64,000 nt of DNA from Pisaster brevispinus (lineage: Eukaryota; Echinodermata; Asteroidea; Forcipulatida; Asteriidae): assembly GCA_023634235.1 (NCBI GenBank), contig JAMKCF010000029.1:1922001-1986000 (forward strand), given 5' to 3'. Positions 34,052 to 48,064 of the stretch are shown here, one piece after another. Within the stretch, counting starts at the first letter, position 1; every line of letters begins with the position of its first letter. A program made the position numbers and the translations under genes. The notes under the pieces are model-generated. The model was not told the origin of the DNA. It saw only the letters and a list, made by a program, of their open reading frames with translations, and did not search any database.

Positions 34052-35119
34052 TTGGAACTAGACTAAAATGGCTCAACACCAAATCGGGTGCTAGCACGAA
34101 ATTTAAGTTTTTCTTTTAACGAGCGTCAAAGTTAGTCATTCAGCGTGCTTCCACGGATAACGCACACCATTCTTAATAAATGTATTAATTTTTATATAGG
34201 GGGTCTACCCTCAAACTATCATGCATAGCTTTATCGATTTAATTAGCGAGTTGCATTCACTTCAACCAATACAACAATTTATCATTTAATACAACAATGG
34301 ACTGTTATTAATAGGCGTTACTGTTATGCCCTAATAATTTTTGTCTTGAACAGTGTTTTCGTTGTCACGTACCTACCTGGGAAAAGAGCATGAAAGATTT
34401 TACATTGAAAAAACTCATAACAGTGTAGTGTGGAATATAATCAGGCCATGATTATGTATAAATGGGCTAAATTACTTCATCCGATGATATTCTTACCATG
34501 ATACATGGCACCTATACTGCTATAGTAATCATGTTTAATTTGTTTGGATTTGGCTAGTCACTTTTCATGAACAATCAGCGCTGTGCGCAACAAGGAAATA
34601 CAGCCGTTCTGATAGGGCGGGAGTTTCCTTCTGTTTATAAGGAAGCTTACTGATTGAAATACTCGTATTCAAAGCCCTAAGAGATATTCATACTAGCCCA
34701 TTTCTTTGATTTCACTGATTCGACTGGGTATAGCCGGCGCCCCTATAATTATTTGCGCCAACTGGAAACATAAATTAAATACAGAGACAATGACTTGAAA
34801 GGGGGGAAGCAACTTCCAACTCATATTTAGTTGTGTTGAGCTTAATAGATAAAGCTTGATGCATCTGAGTAGTTAAACAAGTTTATTACATAACATTAAC
34901 AAAATAAATATCAAAAGATTGCTGTAAAAACATGAGACTTAATTTAGGCAGTCGCATTAATTTGTATTTTGTGTATTATGGTAAAGGTTCACCATGGAGA
35001 TTTCCTTCCATGGTTTCACAAATAGTGCCTTGCTGTAGGCCCTACCTTTTTTATTTGCTGAACTAATGGTGTTCTAAATGTATTGGGTGCATATGCGTGA
35101 TTGTTGAGGTAACACCAAA
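34052..35119. other. Intergenic DNA without recognised features
   Basis: AT-rich, no conserved protein segment on either strand and no clear repeat. Confidence 0.5.
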
Positions 35120-35870
35120 CCCGTGAAAACATTAAAGGTGCTGTGTCGTCATGATCAAAGCAGGCCTGTGACCGTACATGGAACTATGAACTATCATTAT
35201 CACCCATCCAATCTTTCGCTAAACAATCATGTCAGCAATGTTTGTCGTGCTGCCTCGTTTGCTCTTCATAGAATTGGCTCTATCAGACATTATCTGGATA
35301 TGAAATCTACTAATAAATTTGTTCATTCCTTGGTCATGTGCCGCATAGATACTTGCAATAAGTCTACTTTACGGACTACCTGACACTCAAATTGCTAGAT
35401 TGCAGCGTTTACAAAATTCCGCTGCTAGACTTGTCACCAGAACTCGCACTCGGGAATCCGTAACACACATTCTGAAGGGTTTACATTTGCTACCAATACG
35501 GGCTAGAATAGATTTCAAACTTTTGGTTCTGACTTATCAGTGTATCCATGGCACTGCCCCTGTTTATCTTCAAAGTTTAGTTGGGGAGTACAAAACTACT
35601 AGAAATCTGCGATCTTCGCATAAATCCCTTCTGACTCCCCCAGTTATCAAAACCAAGTCGTATGGTTCCCGCTCTTTCCAATATGCAGCAGTTCAGTTAT
35701 GGAACAGTCTTCCAGAGGTTGTTAAACAAGCTGATGAGACATCAGAACAATTCAAAACCTGGATGAAAACATATCTGTTTACTTTGTACAATTGTTGATT
35801 TCCCTTTACAGCGCATAGGGACCTCACGGTGATATGCGCTATATAAGAATGGTCTATTATTAATTTATTA
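35120..35870 (+). pseudogene. 3' end of a non-LTR retrotransposon (CR1/L2-like reverse transcriptase C-terminus)
   Basis: Two overlapping frames give the end of a Jockey/CR1/L2-type reverse transcriptase: SLNNHVSNVCRAASFALHRI and CRIDTCN in one frame, then YGLPDTQIARLQRLQNSAAR, LHLLPIRARIDFKLLVLTYQ and AVQLWNSLPEVV in the next. The frames join across one extra A at about 35,360, so the copy is broken. It is truncated at its 5' end. After the stop at 35,798 comes a short 3' UTR with GCGCTATATAAGAA and an (ATT)n tail, the usual end of these LINEs. The copy sits 0.4 kb upstream of CARM1. Confidence 0.85.
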
Positions 35871-36225
35871 TTATTATTATCCAGTTACTGCATGCGCCAT
35901 CACAACCCCCTACCCCCCCTCCCCATTAGAGAAAGTGCGCACATGCTATAAAACTGGGTACCCAGCCAGCGATCGAGTTTGAAGGTCTTTATTAACGATT
36001 ACAAAACGAAGTTAGTGACAGACAATAATCTTAAAAACACAGGGCACAAATAAAATGAACAATATAGCTGAAGTGAAACAAAGGAAAATACATATTTTAA
36101 GACAGTAATAGTCAATTAATTTTTTGTAAACGCACTTTGTTCTTCAAGAATTACATACATTCAATGAAAAAGATAGATTGACTTTAATTGCTCGGCAATG
36201 ATCAACAGAGGGCGCGCTTTGCATT

Positions 36226-39200
36226 ATGCTGTCACGTCCGGAATTCGGGACATTGGAACAAGGGCGAGAGCACACGATGGCTGTTGTGTTTGAGGGTGTA
36301 AGCCTCCGATCTTTGTCGGATCATGGCGATATTTTACAAAGAACGGAATCAATTCTTAGATTAGAAGTCGTTACTGAAAATGATGAGCCAGTGGTCACGA
36401 TATATAATGGTAAAGTTGTTTTTTGTGTTGTTTCGTATGCGTGTGTCGTCATGTGTTTTCCATGAATAACTCCATATTGCCATTGTGTACAGTCAGTGTG
36501 CTGTCCGATATCATGCGTGGTTTCAATATTTTTGTGCGTTTTAGTGTTCTGTAACTTTGGCTCTAATTTTTTTTCATGGAATTCAATTTCGAACTTGTCT
36601 CATTCATACCTAACAATCACATGAACTTATTTTTAATGGTGCTAATTTCAACTGATAATTTATAATGAATCAAAACAACCAAAACTGCAAAAAAGAAAAG
36701 GCAAAGCAAAGTAAACAAAACAATTATTTTAATGTTAACTTTATTTTTGATTACGCAAACGAAAATGTACATTTTATATATTATTTGTTTTGCTATAGTT
36801 TAGAGTAATACTAGGCATACATTTATAAGCAGTTTTATATTTTAAAAGTGTATATTTTTATGGTGTTGTATTTCTATTTAGAAACTCAGAATTTAAACAA
36901 ACTACTTAAGAAAAAAAATTGTTTTGTTGGCGTGTGTTTCCCCAATCAATAACAGTGACATGTGCACACAATTTTCATAGCGTCAAAAAAAAAAAAACAC
37001 CCCAAAAAATAAAACAAAAAACAGGGAAGTGATGTTTGCAAATTTGCGGTTTTTGGACGATCTTATCCCCTCCCTAATTCCTGCCCTTAAATAGTACCTT
37101 TTTTCATCAACAACCATTTACATGGATATGTGATTTGGGAATCGGTTTTATAGAACTTCTTTTGCAATGAAATCCTTGTGTCCAACGATCGTTCGACAAT
37201 GCACATTGAGAAAAAATTCAATGAACTTTGCCCCGCAACGCCCTCTATCGGTAAAAGTTGTCGATGCTTGAATAGCCTTAAATCCAAGGCTGTGTATAGT
37301 ACAGAATCCGCGGGCGTGTGCCACATTGTGCAGCAATTTTTGACTCTGCTAGTGAACTTGTACCGAGTTATGGGGCTAGCCAAGCTTTCTGATGAATATG
37401 GAAATTATAAATTTCTAAAAAAACAAAAAAACAAACCAGGGTCGGCCGTATTTTTAGGGCTGGTTGGGTTACGCCAGCATAAAAATTTTGTGATGATTTG
37501 GAGCCTCTATTGAAAGTCAGGTTGACGGTACTAGTCAACATTTCTTGCTGAGATGTACATGTAGGCCTACTGCACTGTGGTAGTTAATACAAGTTTTAAA
37601 ATTATGTTTCAATCTGAATGGAATCTTGCTGACTACAAAAATTGCACAATCATGGCAAATTACTCTGGAATGGATAGTTCCCATCACTTGTCTCATTGTA
37701 TACACTATTCAGTTATCATTATTTCACACACACACACACATGTATCATCATAGTAATACTAATAGATCATAAAATACTACCATAAAATATCAATTTGTTT
37801 TAAGATGGATAGGCCTACAGCAGGTCAATCCTATCAAAATGTAACATTATTTCATTTTCATTGAGTAGTTAACATTTCTTAGACCAAGACCATAGTCTTG
37901 TCTCAAAATTTGACTTTTAAGACCTGTGTACATGATTAACCCTGAGGCCTGATATTCTGTTCTTGTAAGGGCAAGGCAGATTTCCCTAAGTACAGGACAA
38001 TTTAAATTTCAACTGGAGACACTTAAGGGGCATCATGGCAATAACCAGAGGCATGGAAGTGATTGCCTCCGTTGCCTCCATGATGCATCATCCTTGTAGT
38101 CTCATTTTACATGCACTGTAGAAAGACTACATGTGCTTTGTGTTTCTTTTCCCTTTAAGTTAAGTCCAAATGACCACAAATTCATCCCAAGGCTTTGTCC
38201 AAGTTTATGTAGCCTGAGTTTTCCTTGTGATGTGCTGGATAGGCCCTACATGTACTTGTACACATCACTGGAAAGAAAGATGGAGGATTCCATTAACCAG
38301 GGCAATGCTCCAACCCAAAATGTTTATGGAATTTAAGAGAAAAATATTTATTAAAATATGTAGTGCTACAAAATAATACCTTCTGGAATGGAAATGATTG
38401 TTCAGTTAAACACAAAGTCAAATGGTCTTCAGGTTTGTGTTTCTGTACGTTGGTAGAACCAAGTTCTGAATGGTGCTACATGTACATGTAATGACTGGAA
38501 CCTTGTCTGTAGTGTTATACCTGTGTGTACATATAAACATACATAGGTAAAAGCAGTTGAACTTATTGCTGCCAAACTCTCTTCCCTGGTTTTTGCCAGA
38601 GTTTGATCGATTAAATACATGTAACTGCACAGCCAAATGATGGTACATGTACATGTATGTATAAATCTATATAAATGTCTGACATTGGTCAATGTCATTG
38701 AGTTATGAAATAGAACTAGACGGAACACTCATTACTATTCAAACTGAACTGCGCTGTTTCACCATGGGCATGATTCCTAATTGGGTATATTACATGCAGA
38801 TGTCCGATTGGGATTCATGGGCATGAATCCCAACTGGGTATATTACATACAGACGTCCGATTGGGATTCATGGGCATGATTCCCAATTGGATATATTACA
38901 TACAGACATCCGATTAAAAATGTTGGGTCGTGTCTCATGGTTTTGTACACCCTCTAGCTAAGTTCTGTTGTTTATAACTCATTGGTCCATGCATTGTTTT
39001 GTTTCTTCATGGTTTAACTCGTACTCTTGTTCTGATGCTCCTTCAGGTTCAAGCGGTCAACAGATGCTGAGGTTTTCTCTTGACAGTAAAAATGTCAAAT
39101 GTTGCCAGGCTAGCAAACACACATATCTTGTCAACATGCAGGGCAGATCTGTACTGCTGCATTTTGGCTCTGACTTTGGTAAGTGTACAGATTTGGTCAC

Positions 39201-42200
39201 AGATGGTGTTTTCATAGCTTATTTAGCGGGCGTGAAAGCTTACACAGAAGTGACATTTCCTGAACAATACACTAACAGAGTTGCCTTGACTATGATTGTA
39301 CATTGACGATGACTTAAAATATTTCCTTTTTCTGTTTAAAACCACAGAGTTATCCAGGTTCCATAACATCGTTGAGGGCGCTATACATAATGCATCCAGC
39401 ACTACCAAGGAATCTGTGTTCACAGAAAGAACAGAAGAAGCTTCTGCATCTCAGTACTTTCAGGTAAATATGGTGCCATGGTAATCACTGAGCTTAACAT
39501 ATTGTTTTCAAAGAACCCCATTTTTAGGATTTTCATTTTGTTTTCCAATTACAACCCAGTTCTGATTGAATGAATCTGGGTAAAGGTTGTTTTTTTTTAG
39601 TTGTATTGTAGATTTGTAGAATCTTTTTGTGTTGCGCTGAGTGGTCTAGTGCATCAAACTCAAGTTCTGATGGCTTAGTCATAGAGTGTGGGTTCGAATC
39701 CCACACAATACTCATGTGTCTTGGGTCAGGACACTGAACTAAAATTGCTTCTCTTCACACAGGAGTACATGGGTGTTGTGAGCAAAAAGATTGTTGATGT
39801 TAACGATTAGAAACCTGTAAGCCCATCCGCAGACAATATTCTTCCTACTTTAATCTGATTTCTGATTTTTTATTTTTTTTTCACTAAAAACCCCAGCAAA
39901 ATTGTTAACAAATAGCCTGGAAGGTCTAAATAATGCCCATGCCTTATGGACTCACAGGTCAGCTCTTTTACTTAGTGAAAATTATTCTACTTTTTAGCTA
40001 AGTGCCAAGTGGCATTGGCTGCCACCTCACACTAATGACTCTGCACTTTTGCTCAAAATACCCAGCTGTAAGACAAACATTCCACCACTTACACGATTGC
40101 CGCATCATTGACGCCCAAACTGTTCTAGTAGTATAGTCAGTACGTGTACGTTTGTTCAGTGAAATTTGACATGTTTGCCTGAGATCTGGGCCCAATTTCA
40201 TAGAGCTGCTTAAGCAGAAAATAATGCTTAACAATTTCCTGCTAAGCAGAATCAAGCAGGATACCAGTCACAAATTGTACACGTGACATGGTAGTTTGGC
40301 TGGTAACCTTATTCTGGTAAGCAACATTTTATTTTGCTTAGCAAATTTTTGTGCTTAAGCAGCTCTGTGAAATTGGGCCCAGGGTACTAAGCTTCCACTT
40401 TTAGCATTAGTGCAGAATGCTATACGTACAGCACAATAAACAGGGGGTAGTAAAAGTGTAAGGTGCTTTTAAACATGCTTAGTATTATTCTAATGAATAT
40501 TGCTGTCCACCTTTTCCTGTAGTTTTATGGATACTTGTCACAGCAACAAAACATGATGCAGGATTACTTCAGGACCTCTACATACCAAAAGGCCATGTTG
40601 CAGAATCATGAGGACTTCAGGAATAAGGTACAACTTCTTGACACTTCTTGTCATCAAAGGTGTATCCTAAACTTCAGAGACCAGGGATGAGCTCCAAGTG
40701 ACTAGAAGTTTAGAAAATCACAGTATAGCATGTATAGGGGTGTGCTACCAGAATGCTAATTCATGTTTCTTATTTGTGGTTAAGGGAAAAGTCATTTTCA
40801 AGGAAGGTAGTTTAAGCAGGCAGAGATCTCAATCTTCCACTGGGGAACTATTTTACCCTTCCATCCTCGCGTACACATCCACAGGGAAAATCCTTACTTT
40901 CATTTGCAAAGGTGATCACAATCTTCCAAATTAAAATGGTGTTGCGGTTGGACTGATGTGAAGATGGGTAACCTTTTTCCTGTAAGTGCAGAAAAAAAAG
41001 TTTCTCAAAGGCAAATAAAAAATACTTTGTACTTTAGCACATTTGTCTTCTTCAGAGTTTGTTGTTTTTGTTTTTTTGACAGAGTAAAACTTGGTTGTGT
41101 TTATTTACAGGTTGTGCTGGATATGGGAGCCGGGTCAGCAATTTTGTCATTTTTCGCAGTCCAAGCTGGTGCCAAGAAGGTGTATGCTGTAGAAGCTAGC
41201 TCCATTGCTCTTCAGGCACAGGTAAACAAGATGCAAGCTACCAGTCAACAAATAAGAAACTCGCCTCATTATTCAAAAGCGACATTGTCCTATTTTCACA
41301 CAACATAACATGAAATGTTGTATTCCCATCAGTTTCAATCAAAACTGATAAATCATCAAAACATCAAGTATAAATCTGTTTGTTATAGTTTTGTTTTTGT
41401 TTCCTTTTTTTTTTTACAACATAATTGAAATCACCCAGTAAATATTGTCATACATGCGTAAAAACATGGTGTGATAAATTTGCAGTGTGTGTGTATAAAT
41501 TGGTCATGAGGTACAAGGACTTACTCAGTGTTCTTTGGGTTCTATAACTACAGTTGCTAACAATGTACTCTTTTGCATAGTAATAAAGTCTCATAACCCA
41601 AATTCCACCCCTGCAGGCATTAGTAGAAGCTAACAAGTTGTCTGATCGTATCACTGTTCTTGCCGGGAAAATTGAAGAATTACAAGTGCCTGAGCAGGTG
41701 GACATTATCATCTCTGAACCAATGGGCTACATGTTATTCAACGAGCGCATGCTGGAAAGCTATCTACATGCTAAGAAGTTCCTCAAACCAGGAGGTGAGT
41801 GGCCGTAGTTTTGGGATCAACTTTTGTCGCGCTGCCAGCATTTTTCCTTAACAGGGATTCGCTGGCCAAATGCAGGTTAGAACTTCAGAGGACCAGTCAA
41901 CATTCTGTCCAACTGGTCTGACTGGCTCATTGCTTCCAATAGCTACATTGTAATCTACTCCATGCATAGATTGGTCATTTATGATCTCAAAGTCAAGTTC
42001 CATACAAATGACAGTATTGAAAGGTAATGTTAAGATATTGAACAGTGAAAAAGCTGGAGGACTAGCTATTGCAAAGGTTAGTTTCAAGCAAGCACACTTA
42101 TCAGCGAAACACGTTAAGAGTCCAGATTTCATTCAGCTTCTGTGAAGTGTCAGAAAGGTATGTTTTCCATGTATTTACCTTGACACCCTAATAGTATCAA

Positions 42201-45200
42201 ATCTGATAAATATTTCTGAAATATTTTCATTCAGGAAAAATGTTCCCCACCATCGGTGAGCTACACTGCGCACCATTCTCAGATGATGCCATTTACATGG
42301 AGCAATTCACAAAAGCTAATTTCTGGTGAGTTTTTCATTCTTTCTCTTGTTTATGGTTTTACCCTACACCCTTTGGCCAAGTTGTCAATTTGGACTAGTT
42401 TGAAGTCATTCTTTTCTGGCCTATATTTGTTCACAGGTTTGTTAAAAGATTTTATGAAAACTAGACTATTGGAATAAACACACGGATCAAACCAATGATG
42501 GATCTTTCCTTTAAACGCTCAAGTTTGGTTTCTGCACATAAACATAACCTTATGTTTATCATGAACTTCATTTACCATGTCCCTTTTGAAATGTTTGCGC
42601 AAATTGAACACTGCTCCTCGTTAAAGTGCGCAATTTTGTATTCTTTACATGTTATAGCATGTTAGGTGGGAACCCCATCTTCCCCAATATGTTTGAATAC
42701 AGGCAAGACTAGATGGAGCCAATACATGAAGCATCAAGTTTAGATAATAACTGAGTAGGTGTGCGGTTTACATCCATGGGAGTAACCAAAATGATGTTTT
42801 GTTCCGAGAAGAATGGAGGGCATGAACAGTTTACTTTTCAATCAGTGTGCTGTACTCGTCTTTAAGATTTTCCCCTTGAAGCTGAGCAGAGCACACTGAT
42901 AGAATTACGAGACTCTCTATTCACAAGGTTGTTCCCATAAACCTATTTAGTTTTTACTTCCTACACCAAGTTTCAAGTCTTTTGGGCTGCTGGTCACAGT
43001 GCCAGTCACTTTTGCAGATTCATTGGATTCTTTATCAACACAATAAAATAAATTCACAAATAACTGTTTTTCCCCGCTCCCTCCCAGGTACCAGCAATCC
43101 TTCCATGGGGTGAATCTAACCAGGCTAAGGGAAGAAGCCCTCCAGGAATATCTTAGACAACCAATAGTTGTAAGTTATCTGTTAACCCTCCTACTATATA
43201 ACCATTCAATATCACCCACTGTGGTTTTGAATTATGCCAGTTTGCAAATTGTTACCATGTGGTGAATGCATGTACACATTACACACCTGTGCACAGTTAG
43301 TTCTATTGCAGTTGTGCTACCATCGGAACCAGTGCAGTTAAAAGGTTTCAAATGGTTGGTCAACTCACTGGAAAATGCTACCAAGAGGTAGAGAGTTATT
43401 ACACTTTACTGTTAAGAAAGACTTGAATTTTTTTTTATTAGGATACAGTAACGACATCTTTGAAAGAAACTACGGTGCTGTTTATGGATATGTATAAATA
43501 AATATACAACTTTGTAACCACTGCACTTAGTTATGACTTTAGGCTGTGTTTCTCACTGTATTGGATTACTGAAACAAAAAGATTGTTATTACTGAAACTA
43601 AAAGATTGTTATTACTGAAACAAAAAGATTGTTATTACCATGCCATCATGAACGATAGGAGGCTTGTTGCCATGGTAATGTTCATATTGTTGTCTCTTTT
43701 TCTAATTTTGCCATCTCAATTGTTGAAACAATTCATATTACTTAATATTTCTAAGCCACTGTTCCCAATGGTGGAAAATGGTTTGAAAAGCAATCCATGT
43801 ACAAAGTGTTTGTTGATTATTTCTATTAATTGAGCTTCAACAATTCCACAGTGAAAAAGTCTGTAAAATGAGGTAAAATTAATTCATAATTGTTGTACTT
43901 TTTTTTCTTGTAAACAGGACACCTTTGACATCAGAATATGTCTGGCTCGGTCCCAGAAGTACACCGTGGATTTCCTGAAAGCTCATGAGAGCGATTTACA
44001 CAGAATAGAAATCCCACTTCAGTTTATTGCTCATCAGTCTGGGGCTGTGCATGGCTTGGCTTTCTGGTTTGATGTAGCCTTCTGCGGAACAATGTAAGTT
44101 TGTTTCATCCATATATCTGAAAGAGGAGCTCCAAGGTCAAATTCAGATTATATTCTCTCCCCCTACATTTGATGAGGACTCTTATCTATTGAAAAAAAGA
44201 AAGCATCACAAAACTCAATTTCACTTTAGAGCCCTCTTTCATTATACACTGTTATACATGAGGAATAGCTGTATTTTCAAGGAATGTTATTTTTGATGTA
44301 TGTTTGTATTTTTCCTTGTACATTCAACCTGCTTAGCAGCACTGTTTAGATTTTGAATTTAAAACTTACACTTTGTTATAACAAAGACAAATCGACTAGA
44401 GCAGGATTTGAACCAACGGCCTCCGGATAAACGTGTTGGTGCTCTACCAACTGAGCCATGTTTGCGGTGTCCTAATTTTGTCAATATCTTTGTTCGAAGT
44501 TGCCGTATAGCCAGGTATCACACCCAAGTTTCTGATACAACCTGAGAAGTGGCAGCCAGGGGATCACCTTAAGGGGATGTGCCTTTTTTATTTGTCATAA
44601 TCCCACCATGACACATAGAGGAGTTTTTTGACAATCAGAAAGCACTTTATGCTCTATCCTCGGTGTATATCAGAGCCATCCATACCTACCTCTGAGATCT
44701 GAGATGATCCAACAATGATCCAGCAAACTACTAAAACATTCCTATGACTTATTCTTCATTGGGTGATTCAAGCTTCATTTGTGGCAAATCAAAGCTATGG
44801 GATCTCCCCATGTGACTCCGTGCCTCTGACTCCTTTCAAATCTGCTTACAATTAATCCATCACACCTTGTCATCGTTATGAAATTCTGTTATTTCTGTTG
44901 TCTTTAATTTTCTTCACCTTAGTTTAGCATCTAGGAATGATTGTGCTCTACAAATGCCTGTTGATTGATTAATTGATTTTTTGATTGATTTATCTATTGA
45001 TTGATTGAATTTGAATACTTGTGTAATGGTGTGAGCGCTTGTACAAGTGCAGTGTCTATTTTCTCCACATTTTCTTGTTTTCCAATCGTAACTTTTCCTG
45101 CATTGTTTTAGAACCAGTTAAAACATCTTACCTCGCTTGATTCAGGCATAGTTTAAAATTTCTGCTACATAATCATTCTTATGCAAATACTGTAGTTTGT

Positions 45201-48064
45201 TTTTATAAAGTGCCAAGACAGTTACTATTTCTGTAAATCTACCACTGGTGATGATTCAGATGCATTTTAATTGTAAACCATTTATGAGTGAATGAATTAA
45301 CATTGACATCTTCCATTTCCTATGTTTAAGTTGGTAATTTTCTTTTGTAGAGTATTGTAGTTTATTTTATTCTGAGACTGTTTGATTTGCCCCTTTGCAC
45401 GGTCAGCCATTTGTGTGTAGATCCTCGAATTGGGGAAAGCAGTGAATAGAAGCATTATATAACTCTGTATTAACACGGTAATGTAATGACACTTTCATCC
45501 AAACAGATACATAAATACAAAACAAATGAAGCATGAAGTCAAGGCTCTACACACACATGGTGGATCCGTGCAAGTAGCGAATACTGAACATTTTATATCT
45601 TAGCTAGTTTCATTGCCTTTTAGCAACCTCTTCCCCCACCCTACAAGGGACTTAGCTGTACATCAAAGCTAAGACCTTAGAACGTTAAATGTTAACATTT
45701 CATTATTTGGTATTGATTCTGTTATCATTAGGCAAACAGTGTGGCTATCAACAGCACCCACAGAACCTCTCACACATTGGTATCAGGTCAGTTGCAGTTA
45801 TACACTGTTTTTACTGTTGTTATTAAGACAAACTATAGGCCCCCTAAGTAGTAAACTTGCGAGTACAAACATGTATAAAATTATTTAGGAGAAGTGTTGG
45901 TTGTGAGAAGAGCCAGTGTGGATCACAAAAGAGTTTTGTACATGATTGTAGCTGCAAGTTTTCTGCCAACAGTTTTTATTATGATCTACACCCTGCAAAG
46001 CATCAAACATCACTAGCTGTTTTTATTGTTGAAATTTTACCTGGTTTCTGTGTACTTTAATGTTATGATTGAATAATTTTTGTAAATATTTTCCGTGTAT
46101 TTTATGCTGGTATTTTATTTAAAGGCCAAGCAAATTTCCCCATGTAGAACAAATACATGTTTGATGTAAATGTTCGAACCTAACTCGTGTTATTGTGTGT
46201 TTATGTTGCAGGTACGATGTTTACTAAGGGCCCCTATCTATGTCAAGCAAGGTCAGAGCCTGTCTGGAAAAGTAGTACTCATTGCCAATAAAAGGTAAGA
46301 TTACCAATGAAAATACATCTAGTATTCATTGCCAATAAAGGTAAAAATGTTTTCCCTTTTTTGTTTTGTCATTGGTGCCCATAAGGTACCAAAAATGAGA
46401 GCACTCCTTCAGCTAATCAAATTGTTACTTTCTCTGTCCCAGACAAAGTTATGATATCGACATTGAGTTGCAGTCAGACAGCAGCGGGGCCCGCTCCAAC
46501 AACCGACTGGACCTGAAGAATCCGTTCTTTCACTACACCGGACAGCAGCCTCAGCCTCCTACCGGTAGCCATGAGACATCACCCAGTGAGAAATACTGGG
46601 AAGGCATCCCTCAGACTGCTGCCGTTAATGGTTTACAAGATACTAACAGCATGCAGGGAGTGTCGTCTGTACAGCCAAACATGACGCAAAGTTTTAATCT
46701 AATACCTTTGGGTAAGTCTAGCAACTGTGATGTCATCGGGCAGTCTTTAGAGGAGGGGATTAAGGAGGCTGTGCACCATTTTTCGATAGGTCATATATAG
46801 TCCCTGGCTTCATGTTCAGAGTTGACCAAGTTTTTTTGCATGTTTTTCTGTAAGTCCTATTAATATTGCTATGCATGCTTCTAGCCTGTGTTTTTTCATG
46901 AAATTTTTGGTTGCCCACCAGCGCTGTTTGTCATGTTTGACCGTATCTGGTGAGAATGGGTTGGGTTTAAAAACAAAAACAAGAAAAACCTCCTGTCTAT
47001 AAAGCTGATAAGCATAAACAACTTTTGCTTAGTAGAAATATGTTACCAGCTGAATCCCCCGTGTGTAGAGTACATTGCCTACGACAGGGTCACTGCAAAT
47101 TGTTAACAGCTATAAGATATTTGGCCGAGCTGACGGAGCTCTGCCATGTTCAGGAAGAACTGAGTAATGTGCTGCATTCAGAAAGCACGGTTAGCAAAAA
47201 TAAAGACATGTTTAGAATACAACTTTGGTGTTTTGTGAAGAAACTCCTTGTGGAAATGTACTTTCTTTTACTTAAGATGCACAACAACCTAGAGTTGGAT
47301 TCCCTTTATCTTGAAAAAGACTAATTTTGGTGAAATGTCTGTAAATATTTCCACATTTCATTAAACCCTCTTACTTTCAATAATATTTGGTAAGTTGACC
47401 ATTCCTTTTAAACTATGCAACAATACAAGTTGTGTGTGGTGGCACAACTGTGTACAGAACTAACTGAACTGGGCAGGTACATTCATCTCATGGCATAGTG
47501 AGTCTGTCGTTAAAAGCCACATGAACAATAAATAGCCCCTATACATGTCCGAATGCGCATGAAGGGTGCGCAAAGGATTCTGGGTAAAATCCGAGTCCAA
47601 GTAACACCGGGAACCAACATGGCGCGGTGATTTTACAGCAATACAGTACACAACTATAAAAACCTGTCATAGCTACATGTAACTTACAGCATGACATCCA
47701 TACTGGCAGTTTGATGTATTTTTTAACTGGTACTTGGTTTGCCAAGATGCGGCACAATATGTTTTTAAGACGGTGTTGTTATTGTTGTTACCCCACAGCC
47801 AATGCAGAACCGATCAGCCATACAGGCATACTACCAGGAGGTACAACCCAACGTCAGCAAACCATTCAGATCCCTTCATCTGTAGGCACCCTAATGAGCA
47901 ACGGTACCCTCCCCTTCATGCAGAACGGACACCAGACCTTTGCAACTACAAACACCTTCCCCATGGTGGCCCCCGCTCAGTTCTCTATCGTAGGGGCGAC
48001 TGATCAACTAAGCCTCCAGCCAGGGACTGTCATTCTACAGGGTCAGCCTGGAGTCCAAGGGTAA
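36226..48064 (+). CDS. CARM1: CARM1 / PRMT4 arginine methyltransferase, complete
   Basis: Thirteen coding exons: 36226-36409 (a second in-frame ATG at 36277 is the more likely start), 39047-39178, 39348-39463, 40523-40627, 41111-41221, 41617-41794, 42235-42325, 43088-43169, 43918-44093, 45732-45786, 46212-46294, 46443-46711, 47799-48064. The product is 598 residues (615 from the upstream ATG), close to mammalian CARM1. Using the 36,277 start, residues 1-120 form the PH-like N-terminal domain, followed by the [18 protein letters not shown] helix, SAM motif I ([15 protein letters not shown], near 164-178), the double-E loop [15 protein letters not shown] with E233 and E242, and the THW loop (T389-H390-W391). 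The enzyme asymmetrically dimethylates histone H3 (R17/R26) and coactivators in the nucleus. The C-terminal 120 residues are rich in Q, S, T and G and resemble the transactivation tail. The last Gly of motif I is Ala here. Confidence 0.97.
38763..38920 (+). repeat. ~56-bp tandem repeat, three copies
   Basis: Units contain ATGGGCATGATTCCCAATTG, GGTATATTACATACAGAC and TCCGATTGGGATTC. In CARM1 intron 1, 130 bp before exon 2. Confidence 0.9.
39632..39830 (+). mobile_element. SINE family 1 copy, 3'-truncated
   Basis: GCGCTGAGTGGTCTAGTGCA, GGGTTCGAATCCCACA, then AAATTGCTTCTCTTCACACA and GAGTACATGGGTG. In CARM1 intron 3. Confidence 0.75.
40193..40382. mobile_element. MITE with GGGCCCAATTTCA termini
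   Basis: Inverted ends GGGCCCAATTTCATAGAGCT / AGCTCTGTGAAATTGGGCCC enclose about 190 bp with repeated TGCTTAAGCA and TGCTTAGC. In CARM1 intron 3. Confidence 0.88.
43568..43638 (+). repeat. 26-bp tandem repeat, three copies
   Basis: CTGAAACAAAAAGATTGTTA followed by TTA is repeated with one variant. In CARM1 intron 8. Confidence 0.85.
44385..44490 (-). mobile_element. SINE family 2 copy
   Basis: Complement of GGCTCAGTTGGTAGAGCACC and GGTTCAAATCCTGCTCTAGT, with the ACAAAATTAGG leader. In CARM1 intron 9. Confidence 0.75.

Noticed and set aside
18970..34060. Target-site duplication for the foldback element
   Set aside because: I compared both flanks outside the outer 16-bp inverted repeat and outside the long arms and found no direct repeat longer than 2-3 bp. 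ATCC belongs to the adjacent MITE on the left side.
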